A stretch of DNA of 64,000 nt from positions 8,780 through 72,779 of the forward strand of contig CAIZMV010000034.1 of NCBI GenBank assembly GCA_903934195.1, read 5' to 3'. How positions within the stretch are numbered: position 1 is the stretch's first letter; each line of letters starts with the position of its first letter. The stretch comes from an uncultured Acidimicrobiaceae bacterium (lineage in GTDB: Bacteria > Actinomycetota > Acidimicrobiia > Acidimicrobiales > Ilumatobacteraceae). Positions 34,215 to 44,842 of this stretch are shown here, one piece after another. The position numbers and the translations under genes were made by a program. Below the pieces are notes generated by a model, which saw only the letters and a program-made list of their open reading frames with translations, made no database searches and was not told where the DNA came from.

Positions 34215-35543
34215 TTGTCCGATACCAACATCACTTCCGCAGCCATGGGCACCTTTGACGCGGAAAACAATTACACACCTCGACAAATCACTGAACGTGA
34301 TATCCCAAGTTTCGCCGAAGCCATCGAAGGCACAATGGTTGAACTGAAAGACGGACAACTCATTACCGGAACAGTTGTCAAGATTGATCGTGATGGCGTG
34401 TTGCTCGATGTTGGTTACAAGACCGAAGGTGTTATCCCAACTCGCGAATTGGCAATCAAGAATGATGTCAACCCGCACGATGTTGTAAAGCTCGGCGAAA
34501 GCATTGAAGCTCTTATCCTCACGCTTGAAGACAAAGAGGGTCGCCTCGTACTTTCAAAGAAGCGCGCTCAATACGAAAAGGCTTGGGCCGACATTGAGAA
34601 GAAGAAGGAAGAAGACGGAGTCGTTCACGGAACCGTCATCGAAGTTGTTAAGGGTGGACTTATCGTCGACATCGGACTTCGCGGTTTCCTTCCAGCTTCA
34701 CTTGTAGAGCTTCGTCGTGTTCGCGATCTTGCCCCGTACATGGGTCAGCCAATCGATGCAAAGATCATCGAACTTGATCGCAATCGCAACAACGTTGTGC
34801 TTTCGCGTCGTGCCTTCCTTGAAGAGAATCAAAAAGAGACTCGCGACGATTTCTTGACCAATTTGAAGCCTGGCGAAATCCGTACCGGAAAGATCTCTTC
34901 TGTTGTTGCATTTGGTGCATTCGTAGATCTGGGCGGCATGGACGGCCTTATCCACGTTTCAGAACTTTCATGGAAGCACGTTGAGCACCCATCACAAGTT
35001 GTCAACATTGGTGACGAAGTAACAGTTCAAGTTCTCGAAGTGGACTTCAGCCGCGAGCGCATCAGCTTGTCGTTGAAGGCAACACAACAAGATCCATGGC
35101 AAGAGTTTGCCGGAAGCCACGAAGTTGGTCAGCTTGTTTATGGCCGCATCACCAAAATCGTTCCATTCGGTGCATTCGTTCAAGTGGGCGACGGAATTGA
35201 AGGTCTTGTTCATATTTCAGAGTTGTCAACGCACCACGTTGAGTCAGCTGAGCAAGTTGTAACACCTGGTGAAGAGTTGTGGGTCAAGATCATTGATCTC
35301 GACCTTGCTCGTCGTCGTATCTCTATCTCTGTTAAGCAAGCAGCTGAGGGTGGCGAGCTTGCAGCTGAATACCAAGGCCAGTTCGAAGTTGACGAAAACG
35401 GCAACTGGATCGGTGGCGATGACACCGAGCGTGAAGCTGCATGGGCTGAGTACTACAAGGAATATGGCCAGCCAGGCGAAGAGGGTGCAGTTGCTGCAGC
35501 CGACGCACCTGCTGCTGCAGAGCCAGCTCCTGAGGCCGACTAG
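34215..35543 (+). CDS. rpsA: 30S ribosomal protein S1
   Basis: Ribosomal protein S1 with four S1 RNA-binding repeats (about residues 38-107, 125-190, 210-278 and 295-365; each has the G-x-V-xx-I-x-x-x-G pattern, for example GTVVKIDRDGVLLDVG and GKISSVVAFGAFVDLGG). At 442 aa it is the short four-repeat actinobacterial form. The C-terminal tail is acidic and Ala/Pro-rich. I take TTG 34215 as start, with GAAAGA upstream; ATG 34245 is the alternative. It helps load mRNA lacking a strong Shine-Dalgarno site. Confidence 0.95.
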   Translation: MSDTNITSAAMGTFDAENNYTPRQITERDIPSFAEAIEGTMVELKDGQLITGTVVKIDRDGVLLDVGYKTEGVIPTRELAIKNDVNPHDVVKLGESIEALILTLEDKEGRLVLSKKRAQYEKAWADIEKKKEEDGVVHGTVIEVVKGGLIVDIGLRGFLPASLVELRRVRDLAPYMGQPIDAKIIELDRNRNNVVLSRRAFLEENQKETRDDFLTNLKPGEIRTGKISSVVAFGAFVDLGGMDGLIHVSELSWKHVEHPSQVVNIGDEVTVQVLEVDFSRERISLSLKATQQDPWQEFAGSHEVGQLVYGRITKIVPFGAFVQVGDGIEGLVHISELSTHHVESAEQVVTPGEELWVKIIDLDLARRRISISVKQAAEGGELAAEYQGQFEVDENGNWIGGDDTEREAAWAEYYKEYGQPGEEGAVAAADAPAAAEPAPEAD

Positions 35544-35563
35544 GAACTTTCCTCGGTCATACG

Positions 35564-36196
35564 ATGATTCTGATTGGCCTCACAGGCGGAATTGGATCAG
35601 GTAAATCCACTGTGTCGGCTCTTCTGGCTGCGCGCGGTGCGGTCATTATTGATGCCGATGCGATTGCGCGCGAGCTTCAGGCACCTGGTGCTCCGTTGCT
35701 CTCGCTACTTGCAGAGAAGTTTGGTGACTCGATTATTGACGCAAATGGAGCGCTTGATCGTGCTGCATTGGCTGCCATTGCCTTTTCAGACCCTGAAGCG
35801 TTGAAAGATCTCAACAAGATTGTTCACCCGGCTATTGCCAAAGAAATGGATGCTCGCCTCACGGCACAACGGTCTACAGACAACGTCGTGATATTGGACA
35901 TTCCGCTTCTCACAGAGAATCCGCGGGCCGGTTTGAGTGGCGTCGTTGTCGTTGACATACCCGTGGAACTTGCAGTGTCACGTTTGGTGGAGTTTCGTTC
36001 GATGGCTGAAGATGACGCTCGTGCTCGGATTGCTAAACAGGCAACACGTGAAGAGCGTCGTGCAATAGCCGACAAGGTAATTGACAACTCGGGCGACATG
36101 ACTTCTTTGAGTGGCCAGGTTGAAGATGTATGGCAGTGGGCTCTAGCTTTGCCACCTGCAGCCGAAGATGCAGGGGAACGCGTACCAGCCCCGTAA
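35564..36196 (+). CDS. coaE: Dephospho-CoA kinase
   Basis: A P-loop kinase (210 aa) that phosphorylates dephospho-CoA, the last step of coenzyme A synthesis. It has Walker [14 protein letters not shown] at residues 6-17, DADAIAREL and the lid-region [24 protein letters not shown]. It lacks the C-terminal UPF0157/GrpB extension found in some actinobacterial CoaE proteins. rpsA-coaE-uvrB order is common in actinobacteria. Confidence 0.94.
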   Translation: MILIGLTGGIGSGKSTVSALLAARGAVIIDADAIARELQAPGAPLLSLLAEKFGDSIIDANGALDRAALAAIAFSDPEALKDLNKIVHPAIAKEMDARLTAQRSTDNVVILDIPLLTENPRAGLSGVVVVDIPVELAVSRLVEFRSMAEDDARARIAKQATREERRAIADKVIDNSGDMTSLSGQVEDVWQWALALPPAAEDAGERVPAP

Positions 36197-36219
36197 CACG
36201 TGGGAAGTACGATTCGTCT

Positions 36220-38241
36220 GTGCCAGATTTTCAGGTTGTTTCCGCTTTCCAGCCCGCCGGAGATCAGCCAAAGGCGATTGCAGGGCTCACTGAAGGTATC
36301 AACACTGGCGACAGATTTCAGACCCTTCTCGGAATCACCGGTTCAGGTAAATCGGCCACAATTGCGTGGACTATTGAAGCGACGCAACGACCAACTTTGA
36401 TTCTTGCGCCGAACAAAAGTTTGGCAGCACAGTTAGCACAAGAAATGCGTGAGTTCTTCCCACACAATCGTGTGGAGTTCTTTGTCAGTTATTACGACTA
36501 CTACCAACCCGAGGCGTACATACCGTCTAGCGATACCTTCATTGAAAAGGACTCGTCTATCAATGATGAAATTGATCGGTTGCGTCACTCAGCAACCGCA
36601 GCACTATTGACGCGTCGAGACACAATTGTTGTGGCCAGTGTGTCGTGTATCTACGGAATGGGAGACCCCGAGGAGTATCGGGGCCAGTTGCTTGAATTGC
36701 ATGTTGGAGTTGATTACGACCAACGCAGCATGTTGAGACGTCTTGTTGACTTGCAGTACGGACGAAATGACATGACTCTCGGGCGCGGTAATTTCCGAGT
36801 TCGTGGCGACACGGTAGAAGTGCATGCTGCATATGAAGAATCTGTAGCTCGTATCGAGATGTTCGGCGACACCATTGACCGAATCACCATGATTGACCCT
36901 CTGACGGGTGAGACATTGTCAGAGCCAAGTGAGATTGTTATTTTCCCGGCGACTCACTACGTAACCGGTGATGCACGTATGCGTCGCGCGGTGCTGGGTA
37001 TTGAAAAGGAACTGCAAGAGCAGTTGGCAATGTTCGAGTCGCAAGGCAAATTGCTTGAAGCCCAACGCTTACGAATGCGAACCAGTTACGACCTCGAGAT
37101 GATGCAAGAGATGGGGTATTGCAATGGCATTGAGAACTACTCGATGCATATTGATGATCGCCAGCCGGGTGAGCCCCCATTCACATTGCTTGATTACTTC
37201 CCAAAGGACTACTTACTCATTATTGATGAAAGCCACGTAGCGATTCCACAACTACACGCGCAGTACGCAGGCGATAGAAGCCGTAAGAACACTTTGGTTG
37301 AACACGGCTTTCGTTTACCTAGCGCCCGTGATAACAGACCACTGCAATTTGAAGAAACAATGGAACGCATTAACCAGTGCATCTTTATGTCCGCCACTCC
37401 AGCGCCTTTCGAACTCAACCACAGCCAACGAGTTGTTGATCAAATTGTTCGTCCTACTGGGCTAGTTGACCCGGAAGTAATTGTTCGCCCGACGAAGGGC
37501 CAGATCGATGACCTTATTGAGATGGTTCGCGGACGAATTGAGAATGGTGATCGCATTCTGGTGACCACGTTGACGAAGAAGATGTCTGAAGACCTAACGG
37601 ACTACTTGTTAGAGCAAGGCCTACGGGTTCGCTATTTGCATTCCAATATCGACACGATGCAACGAATTGAGATTCTTCGGTCCTTACGCCTTGGTGAGTT
37701 TGATGTGTTGATTGGCATCAACTTGTTGCGTGAAGGACTCGACCTGCCCGAAGTGTCGCTTGTGGCCATCCTTGATGCCGACAAGGAAGGCTTCCTTCGT
37801 AGTGAGACGGCACTGATTCAGATGATCGGTCGTGCTGCCCGAAACGTATCGGGACAAGTAATTATGTATGCGGACAAAATCACGCCGTCAATGGAGCGCG
37901 CAATTGGGGAAACGAAACGTCGCAGAGAGACGCAGATTGCGTACAACCTTGAAAACGGAATCGAGCCAAAGACAATTCGCAAGGCTGTTGGCGACATACT
38001 TTCTTTCCTCAACGGTTTCGGAGAAGATTCTGCGCTGCCAGGCAAAGGCGGCCGACGTCAGCACGAGCGCGACAAGGTCAAACATGATCTGAAGTCACTT
38101 CCGCAACAGGAACTTGGCCGTCTCATCCAAACCTTGGAAGAGGAGATGCATGAAGCCGCCACAGACCTCAAATTTGAGTATGCAGCTCGATTGCGCGATG
38201 AAATAAATGATTTGCGACGCGAACTTCGTGACGCGCGATAG
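36220..38241 (+). CDS. uvrB: Excinuclease ABC subunit B
   Basis: The damage-verifying helicase-like subunit of nucleotide excision repair (673 aa). I chose GTG 36220, giving [20 protein letters not shown], where UvrB proteins normally begin. Walker A is GITGSGKS, the beta-hairpin is [12 protein letters not shown], and the DEAH-like box is IDESHV. Motif VI is QMIGRAARN. The C-terminal UVR domain ([24 protein letters not shown]) contacts UvrC. Confidence 0.96.
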   Translation: MPDFQVVSAFQPAGDQPKAIAGLTEGINTGDRFQTLLGITGSGKSATIAWTIEATQRPTLILAPNKSLAAQLAQEMREFFPHNRVEFFVSYYDYYQPEAYIPSSDTFIEKDSSINDEIDRLRHSATAALLTRRDTIVVASVSCIYGMGDPEEYRGQLLELHVGVDYDQRSMLRRLVDLQYGRNDMTLGRGNFRVRGDTVEVHAAYEESVARIEMFGDTIDRITMIDPLTGETLSEPSEIVIFPATHYVTGDARMRRAVLGIEKELQEQLAMFESQGKLLEAQRLRMRTSYDLEMMQEMGYCNGIENYSMHIDDRQPGEPPFTLLDYFPKDYLLIIDESHVAIPQLHAQYAGDRSRKNTLVEHGFRLPSARDNRPLQFEETMERINQCIFMSATPAPFELNHSQRVVDQIVRPTGLVDPEVIVRPTKGQIDDLIEMVRGRIENGDRILVTTLTKKMSEDLTDYLLEQGLRVRYLHSNIDTMQRIEILRSLRLGEFDVLIGINLLREGLDLPEVSLVAILDADKEGFLRSETALIQMIGRAARNVSGQVIMYADKITPSMERAIGETKRRRETQIAYNLENGIEPKTIRKAVGDILSFLNGFGEDSALPGKGGRRQHERDKVKHDLKSLPQQELGRLIQTLEEEMHEAATDLKFEYAARLRDEINDLRRELRDAR

Positions 38242-38261
38242 TCGTTCGGTAACCTTCCTAT

Positions 38262-41246
38262 ATGGCTGACCAAATAGTCGTACGCGGCGCTCGCGAACAC
38301 AACCTCAAGAATGTCAGCATCGAACTACCGCGCGACAAACTCATCGTATTCACGGGTCTGTCGGGTAGCGGGAAAAGCTCTCTGGCCTTTGACACCATTT
38401 ATGCCGAAGGCCAACGCCGTTACGTTGAAAGTCTCTCTGCCTACGCGCGCCAGTTTTTGGGGCAAATGGATAAGCCCGATGTGGATCTGATTGAAGGATT
38501 GTCTCCTGCAATTTCCATTGACCAGAAATCAGCAAGCCGTAACCCGCGTTCGACGGTTGGCACAATCACAGAGATCTACGACTACCTGCGTCTTCTGTAT
38601 GCACGAATTGGTATCCAACATTGTCCAGTTGATGGAACTCGTTTAGAGCGTCAGACTCCGCAACAAATTGTTGACCGCATCATGACTCTCGCCGAGGGCA
38701 CTCGCTTTCAAGTCTTGGCCCCGGTGGTTCGCGGACGTAAGGGCGAATACGACACATTGCTGTCTGAACTGGCAGGCCAAGGCTATGTGCGTGCTCGTAT
38801 CGACGGTGAAGTTCGCGATATCGCCGAGTTTCTGGCCTCTGGCGAAAAGCTGGCTCGCTACGAAAATCACTCGATTGACATCATTGTCGACCGCCTGGTT
38901 CGACGTGATGACATCACGCGCCGCCTTACTGACTCTTTGGAAACAGCCCTTCGTTTAGCGGATGGTGTTGCGGGTGTTGAACTAGTAGCAAAGGGCGATG
39001 AAGAGGGCGAGATTCTCACCTTCAGTCAGCACGTTGGATGCCCAAAGTGTGGTGCTAGCTACGACGAACCAGCTCCGCGAAATTTCTCTTTCAACTCACC
39101 ATTCGGGGCCTGTGACAACTGTGAAGGACTTGGCACGAAGTTTGAAGTAGACCCCGACTTGGTCATTCCTGATATGTCGATGTCACTTAATCAGGGTGCG
39201 TTGTCTCCATGGCGCACTTCTGACACGGGATATTTCCATCGTCTTTTGGTTTCGCTTGCCGAGGATGAAGGAATTGATCTTGATAAGCCTTTCTCAAAGC
39301 TTTCTGCAAAGCATCAGAAACTGGTTCTGCATGGCAAAGAAGGCGCGATGCAGGTCAAGTTCAAGAACCGGTTTGGGAAGGTACGCCAGTACAGCACCTC
39401 ATACGAAGGAATCATTCCGTGGGTAAAGCGTCGTCACCTAGAAACTGAAAGTGACTACCTTCGCGAGCAGATTGAAAGTTACATGAGGCAAGTTCCGTGC
39501 CCGGCGTGTAACGGTGCACGACTTCGCCCAGCAACTCTTGCAGTAACCATCAACGAGAAACATATTGCTGATGTTTGTGACATGTCGATTGCAGATTCAT
39601 CTGAGTTTCTATCTGGGCTTGTTCTGAATAATCGCGATTCCATCATTGCGGAACGCATCACAAAGGAAATCAATGCTCGTCTCGGTTTTTTGCTTGACGT
39701 CGGTCTGAACTACCTCACATTGTCCCGACCTGCTGGCACCTTGGCTGGTGGTGAGGCTCAACGTATTCGGTTGGCTAGTCAGATCGGTTCAGGTTTGGTT
39801 GGCACGCTCTATGTTCTCGACGAACCGAGCATTGGTTTGCATCAACGAGATAATCGTCGCCTTATAGACACACTCATCCGTCTTCGCGACTTGGGCAATA
39901 CTGTTCTGGTTGTTGAGCATGATGAAGAGACAATTAAAGAGAGCGACTGGATTGTAGATATTGGACCCGGTGCTGGAGAACACGGTGGCTGGGTTGTGTA
40001 CAGCGGTCCAGTAGCTGGAATTGGCTCTGCAACCGACTCCATTACAGGTAAATACTTAACCGGTAAAGCAAGTATTCCGGTACCAAAGAAAAGACGTGAA
40101 CCGAGTGGTTACGAAATCACCATTCGCGGAGCTCGAGAACACAACTTACAAAATCTGGACGTCGCAATTCCTTTGGGCTGTTTTGTCGCGGTAACTGGGG
40201 TGTCGGGAAGCGGAAAGAGCACATTGATTCGTGACATCTTGTTGCCGTCAATGATGCAGAAGATTTACAAGAGTAAAGATTCTCCAGGTAAGCACCGCAC
40301 AGTTGAAGGTATCGAGGCAATAGACAAGGTGATTGACATGGATCAATCTCCGATCGGCCGTACTCCTCGTTCGAATGCCGCTACCTATACAGGTGTATTC
40401 GATTCAATTCGTAAATTGTTCGCTGCTGCCCCTGAATCTAAAGTGCGCGGCTATCAACCTGGTCGCTTCAGTTTCAATGTGAAGGGCGGTCGCTGTGAAG
40501 CATGTTCGGGCGACGGAACAATAAAGATTGAGATGTTCTTTCTTCCAGATGTGTACGTGCCCTGTGAAGTCTGCAAAGGCGCCCGGTACAACCGCGACAC
40601 GCTTGAGATTCAGTTCAAAGGCAAGAACATCGCCGAGATTCTGGATATGCCCATTTCAGAAGCTGTTGAGTTCTTTTCGAATCAGCCAACTATTGCACGA
40701 CATATGCAGACACTTGTTGATGTCGGACTTGGTTACGTGCGCCTTGGGCAATCTGCGCCTACTTTGTCTGGCGGTGAAGCACAAAGAGTGAAATTGGCAG
40801 CTGAGTTGGCCAAGCGATCAACCGGGCACACGATGTACTTGCTTGATGAGCCAACAACAGGTTTGCACTTCGAAGATGTGCGTCGTTTGCTTACCGTTCT
40901 GTCTCGTTTGGTTGACCAAGGGAATACTGTGCTTGTTATCGAGCACAACTTGGATGTCATTAAGACTGCTGACTGGTTGATTGACTTAGGCCCTGAAGGT
41001 GGAAGCGGAGGCGGTCTTGTGATTGCTGAAGGAACTCCTGAAGCTGTAGCCGGTGTGCCAGGTAGTCATACCGGTTTCTATTTGGCGCCTATGTTGGGTT
41101 TGAAATCCATTCCAATGGACACAGCAAAGAAGACGGTTGTGAAAAAGGCAACCGTAAAGAAGCCTGCAGTCAAGAAAGCCGTGGCGAAGAAGACTGCAAC
41201 GAAGCCAGCTACTGCGGCTAAACGTAAAACTCCTGCGAAGAAGTAA
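38262..41246 (+). CDS. uvrA: Excinuclease ABC subunit A with Lys/Ala-rich C-terminal tail
   Basis: The damage-sensing ABC ATPase of nucleotide excision repair (994 aa). There are two Walker A motifs ([25 protein letters not shown]), two signature motifs ([24 protein letters not shown]) and zinc-binding clusters [23 protein letters not shown] and [17 protein letters not shown]. After the normal end near LGLKSIP, about 43 residues of KKA/VKK-type repeats follow (41118-41246). This histone H1-like basic tail is not part of a standard UvrA and may add nonspecific DNA affinity. Confidence 0.95.
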   Translation: MADQIVVRGAREHNLKNVSIELPRDKLIVFTGLSGSGKSSLAFDTIYAEGQRRYVESLSAYARQFLGQMDKPDVDLIEGLSPAISIDQKSASRNPRSTVGTITEIYDYLRLLYARIGIQHCPVDGTRLERQTPQQIVDRIMTLAEGTRFQVLAPVVRGRKGEYDTLLSELAGQGYVRARIDGEVRDIAEFLASGEKLARYENHSIDIIVDRLVRRDDITRRLTDSLETALRLADGVAGVELVAKGDEEGEILTFSQHVGCPKCGASYDEPAPRNFSFNSPFGACDNCEGLGTKFEVDPDLVIPDMSMSLNQGALSPWRTSDTGYFHRLLVSLAEDEGIDLDKPFSKLSAKHQKLVLHGKEGAMQVKFKNRFGKVRQYSTSYEGIIPWVKRRHLETESDYLREQIESYMRQVPCPACNGARLRPATLAVTINEKHIADVCDMSIADSSEFLSGLVLNNRDSIIAERITKEINARLGFLLDVGLNYLTLSRPAGTLAGGEAQRIRLASQIGSGLVGTLYVLDEPSIGLHQRDNRRLIDTLIRLRDLGNTVLVVEHDEETIKESDWIVDIGPGAGEHGGWVVYSGPVAGIGSATDSITGKYLTGKASIPVPKKRREPSGYEITIRGAREHNLQNLDVAIPLGCFVAVTGVSGSGKSTLIRDILLPSMMQKIYKSKDSPGKHRTVEGIEAIDKVIDMDQSPIGRTPRSNAATYTGVFDSIRKLFAAAPESKVRGYQPGRFSFNVKGGRCEACSGDGTIKIEMFFLPDVYVPCEVCKGARYNRDTLEIQFKGKNIAEILDMPISEAVEFFSNQPTIARHMQTLVDVGLGYVRLGQSAPTLSGGEAQRVKLAAELAKRSTGHTMYLLDEPTTGLHFEDVRRLLTVLSRLVDQGNTVLVIEHNLDVIKTADWLIDLGPEGGSGGGLVIAEGTPEAVAGVPGSHTGFYLAPMLGLKSIPMDTAKKTVVKKATVKKPAVKKAVAKKTATKPATAAKRKTPAKK

Positions 41247-41248
41247 CT

Positions 41249-43123
41249 ATGACGGTTGAACGACCAACGGCGGGTTCGGTTCCAACGTCTCCAGGGTCAT
41301 ATCAATTCAAAGATGAGCTAGGCCGAGTGATCTATGTAGGCAAGGCATCGAATTTGCGTACACGAGTGTCCAATTATTTTCAGGATATTTCGCAGTTACA
41401 CCCCCGAACCGCCGCCATGGTCACTGCTGCGCATTCTCTTGAGTGGATAGAGGTGCGTAATGAAGTTGAAGCATTGATTCTTGAGTACTCGCTTATTAAA
41501 CAGCATCGACCTCGGTTCAATGTCCGGTTGCGCGATGACAAGAGCTATCCGTTTTTGGCTGTGACGATGGATGAAGAGTGGCCACGTGCTGTTGTGATGC
41601 GAGGAGTTCGTAAGAAGGGCACACGCTATTTCGGGCCGTATCCGCATGCTTGGGCAATTCGCGACACCCTTGACTTGCTGTTGCGCACCTTCCCGGTTCG
41701 TACGTGCAGTCAATCGAAATTCAATACCCACAACAAATTGGGTAAACCCTGTCTGCTGTTTCACATTGAGAAGTGCTCAGGGCCCTGCGTTGGAGAAGTT
41801 TCTGATACTGCGTACGCCGAATACGTAAAACAACTGTGTGCATTCCTAGATGGCGACACCGATTCAGTAGTCCTGCAGCTCCGTTCTGAAATGCTGGAAG
41901 CTTCCAAGAACATGGAATACGAAAAGGCTGGTCGAATTCGTGACCGACTCAGTGGCGTTGAACGTGCATTAGAGAAGCAACAAATGGTCGGGGAATGTGA
42001 TGAAGATCTCGATGTGATTGGGCTTGTTGACGATGAACTGGAAGCTGCGGTGCAGGTGTTTTATGTGCGTAAGGGGCGAGTTGTTGGTCGAAAGGGTTTC
42101 ATTCTTGACAAGGTGGAAGATTTGACGCCTGGTGGCTTGATTGATCGAATACTTGAAGAGATGTACGGAGACGAGCCAGCACTGGGTATTCCGTCACAAG
42201 TTCTTGTTCCGGTAATTCCAGATGATGCATCAACATACACGGAGTGGTTAACACACCTACGCGGTTCCAATGTTCAGATTCGTGTTCCGCAACGCGGAGA
42301 TAAACGCGAGCTTCATGAAACAGTCACCGTTAATGCGAGAGAAGAATTCGCACGACATCGCTTACGTCGCGCGTCTGATCACAACTCTCGAAGTCAGGCA
42401 TTGACGGAGCTGCAGCAGTTGCTAGATCTTCCAATAGCGCCATTGCGTATTGAGTGCTACGACATGGCCCACCTGCACGGAACTGACTATGTGGGCTCCA
42501 TGGTGGTGCTTGAAGACGGTATTCCGAACAAGCGTGAGTATCGCCGTTTCGGCGTAAAAGAAGTGATTGGGAATGATGATTACGCAGCGATGAGAGAAGT
42601 CCTCACGCGTCGCCTTCAGGCGTATCTGGATTCGCGGAATGCACCGGCTCTGGAAGAAGGCGGGAAGCCCTCCAAATTCTCGTATCCACCACAATTGCTC
42701 TTGGTTGATGGTGGCAAGGGGCAGCTGGGTGTCGCAATCCAGGTGTTGGAAGAACTCGGACTAACAGATGAGATTCCTGTTGCGTCTCTTGCAAAGAAGT
42801 TCGAGGAGGTATTTGTACCTGGTCGTCAAGAACCAATCATTATTCCTAGGGGCAGTGAAGCTCTTTTCATGTTGCAACGAGTGCGCGATGAAGCACATCG
42901 CTTTGCAAACACGTTTCACAGAGAACTGCGAGGCAAGCGAATGATCTCATCTCAGTTGGATGGCATTCCAGGACTTGGTGAGGTGCGAGCAAAACGTCTT
43001 GTGAAAGAAATGAAAGGTGTCAATGCTGTGAAGAATGCTTCACGCGAAGATTTAGCCTTGCTGTCGTGGCTGCCCGCTGCAGTTGCCGATGCCATTCACT
43101 CTCATTTTCATCCTGACATCTAG
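41249..43123 (+). CDS. uvrC: Excinuclease ABC subunit C
   Basis: The dual-incision nuclease of nucleotide excision repair (624 aa). It has the N-terminal GIY-YIG domain (SPGSYQFKDELGRVIYVGKASNLRTR), a UVR domain (LRSEMLEASKNMEYEKAGRIRDRL), the RNase H-like second nuclease (IECYDMAHLHGTDYVGSMVVLEDG; LLVDGGKGQL) and C-terminal helix-hairpin-helix repeats (IPGLGEVRAKRL). It starts 3 bp after uvrA, forming an unbroken uvrB-uvrA-uvrC unit. Confidence 0.96.
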   Translation: MTVERPTAGSVPTSPGSYQFKDELGRVIYVGKASNLRTRVSNYFQDISQLHPRTAAMVTAAHSLEWIEVRNEVEALILEYSLIKQHRPRFNVRLRDDKSYPFLAVTMDEEWPRAVVMRGVRKKGTRYFGPYPHAWAIRDTLDLLLRTFPVRTCSQSKFNTHNKLGKPCLLFHIEKCSGPCVGEVSDTAYAEYVKQLCAFLDGDTDSVVLQLRSEMLEASKNMEYEKAGRIRDRLSGVERALEKQQMVGECDEDLDVIGLVDDELEAAVQVFYVRKGRVVGRKGFILDKVEDLTPGGLIDRILEEMYGDEPALGIPSQVLVPVIPDDASTYTEWLTHLRGSNVQIRVPQRGDKRELHETVTVNAREEFARHRLRRASDHNSRSQALTELQQLLDLPIAPLRIECYDMAHLHGTDYVGSMVVLEDGIPNKREYRRFGVKEVIGNDDYAAMREVLTRRLQAYLDSRNAPALEEGGKPSKFSYPPQLLLVDGGKGQLGVAIQVLEELGLTDEIPVASLAKKFEEVFVPGRQEPIIIPRGSEALFMLQRVRDEAHRFANTFHRELRGKRMISSQLDGIPGLGEVRAKRLVKEMKGVNAVKNASREDLALLSWLPAAVADAIHSHFHPDI

Positions 43124-43132
43124 TGTGTAGAG

Positions 43133-43858
43133 ATGAGTGACAACGGTTTATGGGATGAACACGCCCAATGGTGGATCGATGGATTCACTGACGGCGCTGA
43201 CCCTGAATATGTTGAGCAGATTATTCCGCTGGCCGTTGAAGAGTTGGCTGGTCGACACAAGGTTCTTGATCTTGGTTGCGGCGACGGACAAATAGCCCGT
43301 GCGTTGGCCGCCCAAGGATCTGATGTTCTTGGTGTCGACCCTACGCAATTACATATAGATGTAGCAATCGAACGTGGCGGAGGGCCTCGATACGTTCTTG
43401 GTGGCGCTACAAAGATTCCTGCCGATGACGAGTCCTTTGATGCAGTAGTTGCGTGTCTGGTGTTTGAGCACATTGACCAGATGGACGAAGCAATGACTGA
43501 AGTGGCACGAGTGTTGAAACCGCACGGCCAGTTCAGTTTCTTTCTGAATCATCCGTTGTTGCAGACTCCTGGAAGTGGCTGGATAGACGACCACATCATT
43601 GATCCGCCGGAACAGTATTGGCGAATAGGTCCATATCTCGTAGAGACAGAGTCGATAGAGGAAGTTGAAAAGGATGTGTACATCAGGTTCATCCATCGGC
43701 CTCTCAGCCGGTATGTCAATGCGCTTCTTGCTAATGGAATGAATCTTGAACGCATGGTGGAACCGTCGCCACCTGCTGGTTTTCTAGCCCGAGCACCTGA
43801 GTATGCATTGGCTCATACCGTTCCCCGTTTGTTGTATCTGCGTTCAACCAAGCATTAA
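43133..43858 (+). CDS. Class I SAM-dependent methyltransferase
   Basis: A 241-aa methyltransferase of the methyltransf_11 type. Motif I is KVLDLGCGDGQIARALAAQG, followed by VLGVDPTQLHIDVA and CLVFEHIDQMDEAMTEVARVLKPHGQFSFFLNHPL. The aromatic-rich N-terminus (WDEHAQWWIDGFTDGADPEY) resembles actinobacterial proteins of unknown substrate. It starts 9 bp after uvrC and 24 bp before rapZ. Confidence 0.82.
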   Translation: MSDNGLWDEHAQWWIDGFTDGADPEYVEQIIPLAVEELAGRHKVLDLGCGDGQIARALAAQGSDVLGVDPTQLHIDVAIERGGGPRYVLGGATKIPADDESFDAVVACLVFEHIDQMDEAMTEVARVLKPHGQFSFFLNHPLLQTPGSGWIDDHIIDPPEQYWRIGPYLVETESIEEVEKDVYIRFIHRPLSRYVNALLANGMNLERMVEPSPPAGFLARAPEYALAHTVPRLLYLRSTKH

Positions 43859-43881
43859 CTTTCAGCCTGTAGCCTTCGCAT

Positions 43882-44736
43882 ATGACTGACATCCTCGTTG
43901 TGACGGGACTCTCAGGTGGCGGGCGTTCGCAGGCCGCTGACAGCCTGGAAGACATGGGCTGGTTTGTCGTCGACAACCTACCGGTGGTGTTGATCGACAA
44001 AGTTGTTGAACTTTCTGGGGAGGCCGGGGGCGAGATCAACAAATTGTGTCTGGTGGTTGGTAACGCTCGCCAGCAAGCAGGCATTCTTGGCGCAATTGAC
44101 ACTCTGCGTGCGGAGGGCCACCGAGTAAGAATTGTCTTTCTAGAAGCAACTACTCGCGAATTGGTACGCCGCTACGAAGCGACTCGTCGTAAACATCCGT
44201 TAAGTGATGGAAGTCTCGGGCTGGAAGAAGTCATTGAGCGTGAGCGTGGTGCTATTGGTGAAGTGAAAGCAGCAGCCGACATCGTTATCGATACAACTGG
44301 TCTCAACGTTCATCAATTGAAGAGTCAATTGTCTTCGCTGTTTGGCACTGAGGACATCAAGGACTCCCTGCAAGTTTCAGTAACTTCATTTGGTTTCAAG
44401 CATGGTGTTCCGATTGACGTGGACATGATTCTGGATGTGCGATTCCTGCCAAACCCTCATTGGGATGAAGAACTGCGCCCTCTCAGCGGCCTCGACCAGC
44501 CAGTTAAGGACTATGTGTTGAAGTCGCCGTTGGCCTCTGATTTTTCCGAGAGAGTAAACAGCCTCCTCGAATTGATTCTGCCGGCGTATGTGCAAGAGGG
44601 CAGGAGCTATCTGACCATCGGAATCGGATGTACTGGCGGTAGGCACAGATCTGTTGCTTTGGCTGGCCATATTGCCGAGCGAATTGCTCAGATGGGCTAC
44701 AAATTGCGCGTCACCCACCGCGATATCAGCCTCTAG
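43882..44736 (+). CDS. rapZ: RapZ-family nucleotide-binding protein
   Basis: RapZ/YvcJ-family P-loop protein (284 aa). The N-terminal Walker A reads GLSGGGRSQAADSLED, with Arg where most P-loops have Lys; other actinobacterial members do the same. DNLP, FLEATTRELVRRYEATRRKHPL and the C-terminal IGIGCTGGRHRSVALA are family signatures. In E. coli RapZ guides RNase E to the GlmZ sRNA. In actinobacteria its role is unsettled. Usually yvcK and whiA follow before gap. Neither is present here. Confidence 0.93.
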   Translation: MTDILVVTGLSGGGRSQAADSLEDMGWFVVDNLPVVLIDKVVELSGEAGGEINKLCLVVGNARQQAGILGAIDTLRAEGHRVRIVFLEATTRELVRRYEATRRKHPLSDGSLGLEEVIERERGAIGEVKAAADIVIDTTGLNVHQLKSQLSSLFGTEDIKDSLQVSVTSFGFKHGVPIDVDMILDVRFLPNPHWDEELRPLSGLDQPVKDYVLKSPLASDFSERVNSLLELILPAYVQEGRSYLTIGIGCTGGRHRSVALAGHIAERIAQMGYKLRVTHRDISL

Positions 44737-44741
44737 AGGGT

Positions 44742-44814
44742 TCGCACATTGAGCGGGCACCCGTCGTGCGAGGGTGGCGAACTAAGGTGGGATGCGGTTC
44801 ACCTTGCGTGAACC
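44742..44814. promoter_or_regulatory. Inverted repeats in the leader of the gap-pgk-tpiA operon
   Basis: The 106-bp gap before gap contains two strong inverted repeats. TCGCAC (44742-44747) and GTGCGA (44766-44771) flank the smaller CGGG-CA-CCCG. GGTTCAC (44796-44802) and GTGAACC (44808-44814) are separated by CTTGC. No U-run follows. They may be repressor operators or leader RNA hairpins. The gap ribosome site GAAAGGA follows at about 44829-44835. Confidence 0.5.
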
Positions 44815-44842
44815 CCACGATTCTTGGTGAAAGGACCACATT

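Noticed and set aside
41118..41246. DNA tandem repeat array or CRISPR-like repeat at the end of uvrA
   Set aside because: The repeated AAG-rich codons encode Lys/Ala repeats and vary at the nucleotide level; there are no regular spacers.
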